From NCBI RefSeq assembly GCF_001570585.1, contig NZ_BBXF01000001.1, positions 427,691 to 491,690 on the forward strand: 64,000 nt of DNA, in the 5' to 3' direction. A program made the translations under genes and the position numbers. Within the stretch, counting starts at the first letter, position 1. Each line of letters starts with the position of its first letter. Origin of the DNA: Herbidospora daliensis (GTDB lineage: Bacteria > Actinomycetota > Actinomycetes > Streptosporangiales > Streptosporangiaceae). Shown here in pieces: positions 1-8,121 of the stretch. The notes under the pieces were generated by a model. It worked only from the letters and a program-made list of their open reading frames with translations. It was not told the origin of the DNA and did not search any database.

Positions 1-849
1 CAGACCCGGGTAGTTGAAGATCGACTCGATGAAGATCGCGCCGCCGAAGAGCAGGCCCAGCGACAGGGCCAGGATCGTGAACAGCGGCAGGATCGCGTTG
101 CGGGCGATGTAGCGGAACAGGATGCCCCGGCTCATGCCGCGCAGCTCGGCGGCCATGATGAAGTCGTCGCCGAGCACGGTCGCCACGCTCGACTTCATCG
201 CCAGGATCCACCCGCCGTAGCTGGCCAGCGCGTAGGTGAGCACCGGCAGCGTGGCGTGCTGGATCAGCGAGGCGATGTAGGGCCCGTTGAAGCCGGGGGT
301 GAAGTCGATGTCGACCGGGCCGCCGGCGGGCAGGATCGGCCACAGCGTCGAGAAGACCGCCACGACCAGCAGGCCGATGACGTACTGCGGGATGCCGTGC
401 AGCAGCGAGCCGGAGATCGCCAGGGCGTCGCCGAGCTTGCCCGACCGCTTGATCGCCGCGTAGACGCCCAGGGTCACGCCGAGCAGGAAGCTCAGCAGCG
501 TGCCGCCGAGCACCGGCAGGATGGTCCACTTGGCCGCCGACCCGATGATGGTCGCGACGCCGGTGCCCGGGGTGCTGAGCGACTGGCCCAGGTTCCCGTG
601 GATCAGGCCGTTCAGGTAGTCGACGTACTGGCTCCACAGGCTGCCCTTGGGCAGGAAGCCGTAGAGGGCCGCGGTGGCGCGTTCGGCCGCGTCGGGTGAC
701 ATGCCCTGTTCGATGAGCTTCTCGTACTGGCCCCTGACGGGGTCACCCGGGATGTTGCGGATGATCACGAAGCTGAGCGTGGTGACCACCCAGATCATGG
801 CCAGGCCGCGGGCCAGGTGGCCGGAGAGCCGCCGGACGACGGTTTTCAT
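1..849 (-). CDS. Dipeptide/oligopeptide-type ABC transporter permease (DppB/OppB family), partial
   Basis: Inner-membrane permease of a family-5 peptide/nickel-type importer. The start ATG at 849 overlaps the stop of the binding-protein gene (ATGA), and 283 codons run off the left edge without a stop, so the C-terminus is missing. The N-terminus has a hydrophobic segment followed by the family's periplasmic loop beginning PGDPVRGQYEKL. Near the cut end the EAA loop that contacts the ATPase reads AAELRGMSRGILFRYIARNA, followed by a further membrane segment. A second permease and the ATPases are expected beyond the edge. In context the substrate may be muropeptides or amino-sugar compounds; this is inferred only from the nagZ and kinase neighbours. 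Confidence 0.93.
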   Translation of the reverse strand, partial: MKTVVRRLSGHLARGLAMIWVVTTLSFVIIRNIPGDPVRGQYEKLIEQGMSPDAAERATAALYGFLPKGSLWSQYVDYLNGLIHGNLGQSLSTPGTGVATIIGSAAKWTILPVLGGTLLSFLLGVTLGVYAAIKRSGKLGDALAISGSLLHGIPQYVIGLLVVAVFSTLWPILPAGGPVDIDFTPGFNGPYIASLIQHATLPVLTYALASYGGWILAMKSSVATVLGDDFIMAAELRGMSRGILFRYIARNAILPLFTILALSLGLLFGGAIFIESIFNYPGL

Positions 850-2636
850 CGGGTCCCCTGTTCCTTGATCAGGCCGAGCTGCATCCACACGCCCGCCGAC
901 AGGCGCAGCACGTCGCTGTCGTTGGGCGGCCAGCCGGTGAAGCGGCTGTCGTTGACGAACTGGGTGTTGACGTAGTCGTACAGCTGGATCATCGGCAGGT
1001 TCTGGTTGGTCAGCCGGGCCAGGGTGCCGACGATCTGCTTCTGCTGCGCCGGGTCGGCGACGTTCAGCTGGTTGGTCAGCGCGCCCGGGTTGACGCCGTC
1101 GAGCGTCTCGGGGCCGCCCATCCAGTTGCCCTCCTTGCCGGGGGGCACGTGGGTGAGGTTGCCCGCGAGCAGCTGCCAGCCGTTGGCCGAGCCGTAGATG
1201 CGCTGGTAGATGTTGTACGGCGCGGGCCCGAGCGCCATCAGCCACAGGCCGATGTCGTACTTCCCGGCCGCCAGCTCGTCGAGGTAGAGCGTGTAGTCGG
1301 CCGAGGTCAGCACCGACGCCTGGATGCCGTGGTCGTTGAGCTGGCTGGTGATCGCCTTGGCGGCGGCGACCCAGTCGGAGAACGAGGCCGGCACGTGCAG
1401 CTCCACGACCCAGGGCGAGCCGTCGGGCATCGTCCACTTGCCGTTGACCTGCTTCATCCCGGCGGCCTTGAGCTCCTGCGCCGCCTTGGCGGGGTCGGGC
1501 TTGTACTGGTCGAGGCCGTTGATCGAGTCGCCGAGCCACGACTTGGCGGCCTCGGCGTGGATGCCGGTGGTGGTCGGCGACGGGGTGCCGCCCTCGGGCG
1601 AGGCGACCTTGGTGACCTGCGAGCGGTCGATCAGGTAGGCCAGCGCCTTGCGGACGTGCACGTTGTCGTAGGGCGCCTTGGTCTGGTTGAACGCCATCGA
1701 GACGGCGACCGGCGAGAAGCCCTTGACGACCTCGTTGCCGTCGGTCTGCCGGATGCGGTTCAGCACGCCGCTCGGCACCGCCGTGAAGGGGGCGCTGTCG
1801 AGGCGTCCGGCGATCAGGTAGTTCCAGATCTGCTGGTTGCCGGTGTAGTTGAGCACCTTCACGCGGTTGGGCGCGATCTTGTCGCTGGCCCAGAAGTGCT
1901 TGTTCTTGACGAGCAGGGCCTCGCCCGGGTTCACCCGCTCCAGCACGAACGGCCCGGCCGACACGTCCTTGGGCGGGGCGAAGGTGATGACCTTCTGCGC
2001 CAGCCCCGTGATCGAGGCCTTGGCCTTCTCGGCGGCGGGGCCGCTCCCCCGGGCCAGCTTGAGCTGGGTCCAGAAGTCGGCCGGCAGCAGCGAGCCGAAG
2101 ACGTGGGCCGGGACGACCACGGTCGACAGGACGTTGCGCAGGAACGTGTTGCTCTTGTTCGCGCCCTGGGTGACCTTCACCGTGTGGGGGTCGACGACGA
2201 TCACGTCGGCCGCCGAGCCGGCGGCCTTCGGGTCGACCGCGTAGGCGGTGCCGCCCTGGGTGTAGGCCAGGCCGATCGACGTCTTGACGTCCTGGCTGGT
2301 CACGGGCTTGCCGTCGGACCACTTCGCGTTGGGCTGGAGGTGCACCACGACCTCGCTCTGGTCGGGCGTGGTGGTCCAGCTCTGGGCGATCCCCGGATAG
2401 AACTGGTTGGGGTCGACCGGGTCGTTCTTGGGCCAGGCCAGCGACATGGCGTCGTAGCCGAGGAAGGTGTTGCCCTGCGGGTTGAACGGGTTGATCGGCG
2501 CGGTGGCGTCGATCTGCTTGGCTCCGTCGATCGTGGTGTAGACGCCCGCCTCGCCGGACCCCCCCACGCCGCTGCACGCGGTGCCCGTGACGGTTGCGAT
2601 CACCGCCACGGCTGCGATCGCCGCGAGTCGTCTCAT
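846..2636 (-). CDS. ABC transporter substrate-binding lipoprotein, SBP family 5
   Basis: Extracytoplasmic solute receptor of the peptide/opine/nickel family (about 500-600 residues; this one is 596). Residues 1-21 form a lipoprotein signal with the lipobox TGTAC, lipidated at Cys21. Family hallmarks include a WSDGKPVTSQDVKTS block near residue 110 and an N-terminal INPFNPQGN segment. AGGAG lies seven bases before the ATG. It is followed by a permease through an ATGA overlap and preceded by its own promoter with dyad sequences, so it can be expressed separately from nagK-nagZ-rpiR upstream. Muropeptide or chitin-derived ligand is inferred from neighbours; a plain oligopeptide is equally possible. 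Confidence 0.93.
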   Translation of the reverse strand: MRRLAAIAAVAVIATVTGTACSGVGGSGEAGVYTTIDGAKQIDATAPINPFNPQGNTFLGYDAMSLAWPKNDPVDPNQFYPGIAQSWTTTPDQSEVVVHLQPNAKWSDGKPVTSQDVKTSIGLAYTQGGTAYAVDPKAAGSAADVIVVDPHTVKVTQGANKSNTFLRNVLSTVVVPAHVFGSLLPADFWTQLKLARGSGPAAEKAKASITGLAQKVITFAPPKDVSAGPFVLERVNPGEALLVKNKHFWASDKIAPNRVKVLNYTGNQQIWNYLIAGRLDSAPFTAVPSGVLNRIRQTDGNEVVKGFSPVAVSMAFNQTKAPYDNVHVRKALAYLIDRSQVTKVASPEGGTPSPTTTGIHAEAAKSWLGDSINGLDQYKPDPAKAAQELKAAGMKQVNGKWTMPDGSPWVVELHVPASFSDWVAAAKAITSQLNDHGIQASVLTSADYTLYLDELAAGKYDIGLWLMALGPAPYNIYQRIYGSANGWQLLAGNLTHVPPGKEGNWMGGPETLDGVNPGALTNQLNVADPAQQKQIVGTLARLTNQNLPMIQLYDYVNTQFVNDSRFTGWPPNDSDVLRLSAGVWMQLGLIKEQGTR

Positions 2637-2665
2637 GAACTACTCCTGGTTGCCGGTTTCCCTGG

Positions 2666-2737
2666 ACGATACGGGCGGCTTCCGGAGAGGTCAATTTTTT
2701 TCACCCGTGGCGACGGATGTGGAGTTAATTTTTACTC
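2666..2737 (-). promoter_or_regulatory. Promoter of the binding-protein gene with two AT-rich RpiR-like dyads
   Basis: On the minus strand a -35 TTGACC (2694-2689), a 17-base spacer and a -10 TATCGT (2671-2666) form a good promoter. Two AT-rich dyads stand out from the GC-rich surroundings: GGTCAA-N5-TTCACC (2689-2705, 5 of 6 pairs matching), which includes the -35, and GAGTTAA-N2-TTTACTC (2722-2737, 6 of 7 pairs). The position over and just upstream of the -35, directly after the rpiR gene, suggests they are its operators; binding is inference. Confidence 0.6.
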
Positions 2738-2745
2738 AGGGTCAT

Positions 2746-3636
2746 CTAGCTGCGATGACGCCTCTCGGCGTAGCGATCAAGAGCGTCCTTGGTGACCCGA
2801 AGCGCGGTGTCGGCGGCGCTGAAGGTGCGCTGGGCGACACCCACGAAGACGCAGTCGACGATGAGCAGCTGACTGATCCGCGAGGCGAGCGCGCCGGGCC
2901 GGAACTCGGTCTCGCGGCCCGCCGAGACCAGCACGTGGGCCGCCAGCCCGGCCAGCGTCGAGCGCGGGTTGTTGGTGATCGCGACGACGGTCGCGCCGGC
3001 CTCGCGGGCGGCCCTGATCGGCTCGACCACGTCGGCCGTCTCGCCGGTGCAGCTGACCGCCACCCAGAGGTCGCCGGGCCCGGCCAGGGCGGCGGCCGTC
3101 AGGGCGAGGTGGACGTCGGTGAACGGGTGCCCGGCCAGGCCGATGCGCATCAGCTTCTGCGCCATGTCGGCCGCGACCAGCCCGGACGCCCCCACGCCGA
3201 GCATGCTGACCCGGTTGGCCCCGACGACGGCGTCCACGACCTGGGCGAGCCGTTCGGGGGTGAGCTGGGCGGCGGTGTCGGCGATGGCGTCCGACTCGGC
3301 GCGGGTGACCTTGGCGATCACGTCGGCGAGCGGGTCGGAGGGGGCCAGGTCGCCCGGCACCAGCCGGTCGGCCGCCTGCCGCGACTGGGTCTGCGCCGAG
3401 GCCGCCGCGAGCGCCAGGCGCAGCTCGGAGTAGCCCGAGAAGCCCAGCGCGCGGGCGGTCCGCACGATCGTGGCCTGGCTGGCGCCCGAGGCGGCGCTGA
3501 GCTCGGTGATCGTGCTGCGGGCGACCATCGCGGGATCGTCGAGGATCAGCCGGGCGATCGACCGCACCGAGGGGGTGAGCGAGGGAAGCACCGCCCGCAC
3601 GCTCGCCACCAGGTTCGCGGCTGTCGGTCCGCTCAT
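2746..3636 (-). CDS. MurR/RpiR family transcriptional regulator
   Basis: Sugar-phosphate-responsive regulator of 296 residues, the usual family length. An N-terminal HTH_6 domain (residues about 5-80, with TITELSAASGASQATIVRTA as the recognition region) precedes a SIS phosphosugar-binding domain (about 125-260, with VSMLGVGASG and the serine-containing VAVSCTGETADVVEPI). The true start is the ATG at 3636, which overlaps the nagZ stop; an in-frame upstream extension to 4884 is antisense-like filler. RpiR proteins next to nagZ and amino-sugar kinases commonly respond to MurNAc-6-P or GlcNAc-6-P. Dyads before the kinase gene and before the binding-protein gene are its likely targets. Confidence 0.93.
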   Translation of the reverse strand: MSGPTAANLVASVRAVLPSLTPSVRSIARLILDDPAMVARSTITELSAASGASQATIVRTARALGFSGYSELRLALAAASAQTQSRQAADRLVPGDLAPSDPLADVIAKVTRAESDAIADTAAQLTPERLAQVVDAVVGANRVSMLGVGASGLVAADMAQKLMRIGLAGHPFTDVHLALTAAALAGPGDLWVAVSCTGETADVVEPIRAAREAGATVVAITNNPRSTLAGLAAHVLVSAGRETEFRPGALASRISQLLIVDCVFVGVAQRTFSAADTALRVTKDALDRYAERRHRS

Positions 3637-5132
3637 GGGGGGCTCTCCTTCTCCGGCGTGGTCTCCGGCGTGTTCTCCGGGGTGGGGGGTCGGTGGGCCA
3701 GCCGGCGCGCGGCGGCCCTGGCCGAGGCGCGGGAGTTGCCGTTCGTGGCGACGTAGCCCGCGCCGGCCGGGGGGCCGGGCAGGCCGGTCTCCACGACGAT
3801 CGCGTCGGGCCGGGTCTCCAGGGCCCTGCCCAGCACCTCTCTTATCCAGCCGTGCCGGGCGGCGTCCTGCACGACCACCACGAGGGGGCGGTCGGCGCTG
3901 AGGTCGGGGAGGGGGTCGCCGACGGTGACGGAGACCGCCTGGGTGCCGGGGAGGAGCTCGGCCAGCGCGCGGGCGACGCCGGGCGGGGTGCCGCTGTCGG
4001 CGGCCTGGTTCGGGCGGGCGGTGACCTCCACGACCAGCGGGGCGCGGTCGAGCCGGGGTTCGCCCACCACGTGGAGGGCGGCGATGGCGGCCGTCAGGCC
4101 CAGGTCGTCGTCGGGCTCGCCCGCGGCGGCGGCCCGCGCGCCGGCCTGGCCCGCGTGCCAGCCGACCAGCTCGCCGACCCGGCGGGACGCCTCGGCCAGG
4201 CGTTCCTCCGGGAGCCGTCCCTGCCTCACCGCGGCCACGATGGCGTCGCGGAGGGCGTACACGGAGGAGCCGTCGGCGGACGAGATGCCCGCGCAGACCG
4301 CGTCGGCCCCGACGGACAGGGCCCTGACCGCGATCTCCTCCGGCGGCCAGTGGGCGGCGACCGCCCGCATCTCGATCGCGTCGGTCACCACCAGGCCGCC
4401 GAAGCCGAGGGTCTCGCGGAGCAACCCGGTCATGACCGCGTGGCTGAGCGTCGCGGGCACGTCGTCGAGGGCGGGCACCAGCAGGTGCCCGACCATGATC
4501 GCCCGCACCCCGGCGTCGATCGCGGCCCGGAAGGGGCGCAGGTCGCGTTCGGCGAGGACCTCGGGAGAGGCGTGCACGGTCGGCAGCTCGACGTGGGAGT
4601 CGGCGATCGTGTCGCCGTGGCCGGGGAAGTGCTTGGCGCAGGCCGCCACGCCGGACCCCTGGAGCCCGTCGACCCAGGCGGCGGTGTGCCGGGCGACCAG
4701 CCCGGGGTCGGCGCCGAACGAGCGCACGCCGATGACGGGGTTGTCGGGGTTGGCGTTCACGTCGGCGACGGGCGCGTAGTCGAGGCTGATGCCGGTGGTG
4801 CCGAGGAGCCGGCCGATCCGGCGGGCGACGTGCTCGGTGACGTGGACGTCGTCGGCGACGCCGAGGGCCCGGTTGCCCGGCCACGAGCTGCCGTCGCGCG
4901 CCTCCAGGCGGGTGACCGACCCGCCCTCCTCGTCGACCGCCACGACGACGTCGGGGCTCTCGGCCCTGATCTGGGCCACCAGGTCGGCGGTCCGCATCTG
5001 GTCGGACAGGTTGCGGGCGAACAGGACGACCCCGCCGAGGCCGTCGCCGAGCGCCCTTCTCAGCCAGTCGGGCGGCGCGGTGCCGTCGAACCCGGGCTGG
5101 AGCACGCTCATCGCCATCCGCTCAAGCCGCAT
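3633..5132 (-). CDS. nagZ: Beta-N-acetylglucosaminidase, glycoside hydrolase family 3
   Basis: Removes non-reducing N-acetylglucosamine from GlcNAc-anhydroMurNAc or related muropeptides during cell-wall recycling. The GH3 N domain carries the NagZ signature KHFPGHGDTIADSHVELP near residues 165-182, whose Asp-His pair is the general acid characteristic of this subfamily, and the nucleophile Asp in VVTDAIEM near residue 250. There is no signal peptide, so it acts in the cytoplasm. It has 499 residues; the roughly 150-residue extension after the barrel is a second domain seen in actinobacterial members. The start at 5132 overlaps the upstream kinase by 11 bp and the stop overlaps rpiR by 4 bp, so the three genes are co-translated. 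Confidence 0.94.
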   Translation of the reverse strand: MRLERMAMSVLQPGFDGTAPPDWLRRALGDGLGGVVLFARNLSDQMRTADLVAQIRAESPDVVVAVDEEGGSVTRLEARDGSSWPGNRALGVADDVHVTEHVARRIGRLLGTTGISLDYAPVADVNANPDNPVIGVRSFGADPGLVARHTAAWVDGLQGSGVAACAKHFPGHGDTIADSHVELPTVHASPEVLAERDLRPFRAAIDAGVRAIMVGHLLVPALDDVPATLSHAVMTGLLRETLGFGGLVVTDAIEMRAVAAHWPPEEIAVRALSVGADAVCAGISSADGSSVYALRDAIVAAVRQGRLPEERLAEASRRVGELVGWHAGQAGARAAAAGEPDDDLGLTAAIAALHVVGEPRLDRAPLVVEVTARPNQAADSGTPPGVARALAELLPGTQAVSVTVGDPLPDLSADRPLVVVVQDAARHGWIREVLGRALETRPDAIVVETGLPGPPAGAGYVATNGNSRASARAAARRLAHRPPTPENTPETTPEKESPP

Positions 5133-6045
5133 GCGCGTCCCCGATCACCCGGCGGTGCGCGTCGGCCGACGGGAACGCCACCCGGAGCGCCAGCGCGGCG
5201 GCCCCGGCCGCGTTGTCGCGGGCGGGGATGGTCGCGACGTCGCCGAGTTCGGCCCTGACCAGCCGGGCCAGCTCGGTCGGCTGGGTGAGCAGCGACCCGG
5301 CGAGCACCATGGGTCCGGGGCCGGGCCCGAGCGCGCGGGCGGTGGCGGTGAGGCGGCGGGCGGCGTCGATCATGATGGCGATGGCGGCCTCGTCGCCGAA
5401 GCGGGCGGCCTCGTCGGCGATCGGCGCGAACCGGCCGAGGGAGGCCGGGCCCTGGTCGGCGACCTGGGCGTACACGCGGGAGACGATCTCGTCGGGCGAG
5501 CGGCCGAGGTCGAGCCGGTCGACCAGGTCGGTGCGCACGCCGCGGCCGTCGAGGGACTTCAGCGCCGCCGTCACGGCCTGGCGGCCGATCCAGACGCCGG
5601 AGCCCTCGTCGCCGACCAGCCAGCCGTGGCCGTCGGCGACCCTGACCACGTCCCACCCGGCGATGCGGGCCGCGACCGAGCCCGTGCCGGCGAGCAGGAC
5701 CGTGCCGTCGGGCTCGGCCGTCGCGCCGGCGAAGGCCACGAGCACGTCGGCCACCACGAACGGCCGCCCGGGGAGCCCGGCCGCCCGCCACGCCTCGGCG
5801 GCGAGCTTCCCGGCCCGTCCGGCACCTGATCCGGCCAGGCCGAACACGCCGGCGACGACCCGCGCGGGGTCGAGCCCGCGCATGGCCTCGCGGAGCGCGG
5901 CCAGCAGGTTCGCGGCCGGATCGGCGGCCGAGACCACGTTCGCGCCCGCGGCGTGGCCGCGCCCCGCGACCCGGCCGTCTTGGCCGACGACCACGCATCG
6001 GGTGCTGGTGCCCCCGCCGTCCACTCCGATGATCAACGCTGTCAC
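5122..6045 (-). CDS. BadF/BadG/BcrA/BcrD-type kinase, N-acetylglucosamine kinase-like
   Basis: Actin-fold sugar kinase of 307 residues. PHOSPHATE 1 is DGGGTSTR (about residues 9-16), the adenosine/phosphate 2 region is LLAGTGSVAARI, and DGHGWLVGDEGSGVWIGRQA is the NAGK-type substrate/nucleotide loop. It probably phosphorylates GlcNAc or MurNAc released by the downstream NagZ. The GTG start at 6045 has AGGGGGA seven bases upstream. It is first in the minus-strand operon, and a palindromic site covers its likely -10. Which amino sugar is used cannot be read from the sequence. Confidence 0.88.
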   Translation of the reverse strand: MTALIIGVDGGGTSTRCVVVGQDGRVAGRGHAAGANVVSAADPAANLLAALREAMRGLDPARVVAGVFGLAGSGAGRAGKLAAEAWRAAGLPGRPFVVADVLVAFAGATAEPDGTVLLAGTGSVAARIAGWDVVRVADGHGWLVGDEGSGVWIGRQAVTAALKSLDGRGVRTDLVDRLDLGRSPDEIVSRVYAQVADQGPASLGRFAPIADEAARFGDEAAIAIMIDAARRLTATARALGPGPGPMVLAGSLLTQPTELARLVRAELGDVATIPARDNAAGAAALALRVAFPSADAHRRVIGDAHAA

Positions 6046-6057
6046 AGCTCATCCCCC

Positions 6058-6080
6058 TGGAAATACCTTCCAAGAAGGTA
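6058..6080. promoter_or_regulatory. Overlapping palindromes in the amino-sugar operon promoter (RpiR operator candidate)
   Basis: TACCTTC-CAA-GAAGGTA (6064-6080) is a perfect 7-bp-arm inverted repeat, and TGGAA-N5-TTCCA (6058-6072) overlaps it. On the minus strand TACCTT (6080-6075) fits a -10 with TTGTAG 18 bases upstream, so a bound repressor would cover the -10 of the kinase gene. The site also lies 120 bp upstream of the divergent gene at 6200. Assignment to the RpiR regulator is inference. Confidence 0.55.
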
Positions 6081-6199
6081 CAAGAGGATGAAGATTTCCT
6101 ACAACGACCACGCTGTTAGCCTCGTCACTTCCGGGGTCACGCGCCCCTTATGGATCACTTTGAGGCGGTTAGCGGACCTCAGCCGGGTATGGGGAGCGC

Positions 6200-7156
6200 A
6201 TGGGACGCCTACCTCGGCCCCGAGGGCCGATCTCCGAGGGGATCATCTCCGCACTCTCCGGCGGCCCCCTGCCGCCCGCCGGCGACCCCGACCCGTTCGG
6301 GGAGGATCTCCACCTGTCCCTGTACGCCTGCTACGAACTCCACTACCAGGGCTTCGACGGCGTCGACCCCGAATGGGAGTGGGACCCCGGCCTGCTGGCC
6401 CTGCGCCGCGACCTCGAACGCGTCTTCCTGACGGCGCTGCGCGACGGCGTCGCGGGGGGCGCCGACGTCGAGGCGGAGGTCGACGCGGCGATGGCCGACT
6501 CCCCCGGCGGGATCTCGCACTTCCTGGAGGCCAAGGGCGAACTCTGGCACCTGCGCGAATACGTGGTCCACCGGTCGGCCTACCACCACAAGGAGGCCGA
6601 CCCGCACGCCTGGGTCATCCCCCGGCTGACCGGCCAGGCCAAGGCGTCGCTCGTCGCGGTCGAGTTCGACGAGTTCGGCGGCGGCCGGCACGCCCGCATG
6701 CACTCGAAACTGTTCGGCGACCTGATGCGCGCCCTCGACCTCGACGACGCCTACCTGGCCCGGCTCGACGACGTCCCGGCGCCGATGCTGGCCGTGGTCA
6801 ACATGATGTCCCTGTTCGGCCTGCACCGGTCGCTGCGCGGCGCCCTGGTCGGCCACTTCGCCTCGGCCGAGATCACCACCTCGCCGGGCGCGGCCCGGAT
6901 GGCGCGGGCCCTCGACCGGTTGGGCGTCGGCGAGAAGGTGTTCTTCACCGAGCACGTGGAGGCGGACGCCGTCCACGAACAGGTGCTGCGCCGCGACGTC
7001 GTCGGCGACCTGCTGCGGCGCGAACCCGCGCTGACCGGCGACGTCGTCTTCGGCTTCCAGGCCACCGACCTGCTGGAGGGCCGGTTCTCCCGGCACGTGC
7101 TCGACGCCTGGGACCGGGGCCGCACCTCGCTCAGGGAGTCCCCCGATGGCCGGTGA
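6200..7156 (+). CDS. Iron-containing redox enzyme family protein (haem-oxygenase-like fold)
   Basis: 318-residue all-helical protein of the haem-oxygenase-like di-iron superfamily. Family-type features are a conserved helix with FLEAKGELWHLREYVVHRS (Glu and His ligands, about residues 112-130) and a C-terminal helix pair with EHVEADAVHEQVLRRD (Glu, Asp and two His, about 252-267), consistent with a non-haem metal site. ATG at 6200 has GGGAG five bases upstream; an overlapping ATG at 6190 is in another frame. Its stop overlaps the CDGSH gene by 11 bp. The substrate is unknown; related enzymes perform C-C cleavage or N-oxygenation. Confidence 0.85.
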   Translation: MGRLPRPRGPISEGIISALSGGPLPPAGDPDPFGEDLHLSLYACYELHYQGFDGVDPEWEWDPGLLALRRDLERVFLTALRDGVAGGADVEAEVDAAMADSPGGISHFLEAKGELWHLREYVVHRSAYHHKEADPHAWVIPRLTGQAKASLVAVEFDEFGGGRHARMHSKLFGDLMRALDLDDAYLARLDDVPAPMLAVVNMMSLFGLHRSLRGALVGHFASAEITTSPGAARMARALDRLGVGEKVFFTEHVEADAVHEQVLRRDVVGDLLRREPALTGDVVFGFQATDLLEGRFSRHVLDAWDRGRTSLRESPDGR

Positions 7157-7346
7157 CCCGACGCGGATCACGATGGTGACCGGCGGCCCGATCCTGGTGG
7201 AGGGCCCGGTGGAGATCACCCTGGACGACGGCCGGGTGGTGCGCTCCGACCGCTTCGTGGTCGCCCTGTGCGCGTGCAAGCGCAGCCGGACCTACCCCAT
7301 CTGCGACACCAGCCACCGACCCAAGCACCGACGGGGAGAGTCATGA
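7146..7346 (+). CDS. CDGSH iron-sulfur domain protein (mitoNEET-like)
   Basis: 66-residue [2Fe-2S] protein. The cluster motif CACKRSRTYPICDTSH near the C-terminus matches C-x-C-x2-S-x3-P-x-C-D-x-S-H, with three Cys and one His ligand; Thr replaces the usual Gly of CDGSH. The N-terminal half is the beta-rich part, with a GGPILVEGPVEI strand. It is translationally coupled on both sides: 11 bp overlap with the di-iron-type gene before it and ATGA overlap with the SDR after it. It may supply electrons to the upstream oxygenase-like protein; that role is inferred from coupling. Confidence 0.92.
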   Translation: MAGDPTRITMVTGGPILVEGPVEITLDDGRVVRSDRFVVALCACKRSRTYPICDTSHRPKHRRGES

Positions 7347-8110
7347 ACATCGATCTCACGGGCAAGACCGCGCTGGTCACCGGCTCGACGCAGGGCATCG
7401 GCCTGGCCATCGCGACCGGCCTGGCCCGCTCGGGCGCCAGGGTCGGCGTGAACGGCCGCAACCCCGAACGCGTCGAGAAGGCCGCCGCCGAGGTGGGCGG
7501 CTTCCCGGTCGTGGCCGACGTGGTCGAGGGCGCCGACGACATCCTGAAGGCGCTCCCGGACGTCGACATCCTGGTCAACAGCTTCGGCGTCTTCGAGTCG
7601 CGCCCCGCCCTGGAGATCACCGACGGCGAGTGGCGCCGCTACTTCGAGGCCAACGTCCTGTCGGCGGTCCGGCTGACCCGCGCCTACCTGCCCGCCATGA
7701 TGAAACGCGGCTGGGGCCGCGTCCAGTACATCGCCAGCGACTCGGCCGTCGCGACGCCCATCGAGATGATCCACTACGGCATGTCGAAAACGGCCCTGCT
7801 GGCGGTCTCGCGGGGCTTCGCCAAGGAGGCGGCGGGCACGGGCGTGACGGTCAACAGCGTCATCGCCGGCCCGACCCACACGGGCGGCGTCGAGGATTTC
7901 GTGTACGGCCTGGTCAGCCGCGACCTGCCATGGGAGGAGGCGCAGCGGGAGTTCATGCGGCGGCACCGGCCCCACTCGCTGATCCAGCGGCTGATCGAAC
8001 CGGAGGAGATCGCCAACATGGTGACCTACCTGGCGTCGCCACTGGCGTCGGCGACGACGGGCGGGGCGCTCCGGGTCGACGGCGGTTACGTGGACGCGAT
8101 CCTGCCCTAG
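7343..8110 (+). CDS. Short-chain dehydrogenase/reductase
   Basis: Classical SDR of 255 residues. The nucleotide-binding TGSTQGIG lies at residues 13-20, the NSFG variant of NNAG at about 77-80, and the active-site YGMSK at about 142-146, with the catalytic Ser in the preceding SDSA strand. It ends with the usual GGALRVDGGYV. The start ATG at 7343 overlaps the CDGSH stop and has GGGGAG upstream. Co-translation with an iron-sulfur protein and a haem-oxygenase-like protein suggests a small oxidative pathway; the substrate is not known. Confidence 0.92.
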   Translation: MNIDLTGKTALVTGSTQGIGLAIATGLARSGARVGVNGRNPERVEKAAAEVGGFPVVADVVEGADDILKALPDVDILVNSFGVFESRPALEITDGEWRRYFEANVLSAVRLTRAYLPAMMKRGWGRVQYIASDSAVATPIEMIHYGMSKTALLAVSRGFAKEAAGTGVTVNSVIAGPTHTGGVEDFVYGLVSRDLPWEEAQREFMRRHRPHSLIQRLIEPEEIANMVTYLASPLASATTGGALRVDGGYVDAILP

Positions 8111-8121
8111 ATGATCAGTGC

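Noticed and set aside
2746-4884. A long minus-strand frame that would add over 400 residues before the RpiR regulator.
   Set aside because: The extension lies entirely inside nagZ in another frame and is Arg/Pro-rich nonsense; the ATG at 3636 gives a normal 296-residue RpiR protein.
6190-6200. Upstream ATG at 6190 as start for the haem-oxygenase-like gene.
   Set aside because: It is in a different frame; the ATG at 6200 has GGGAG at a suitable distance.
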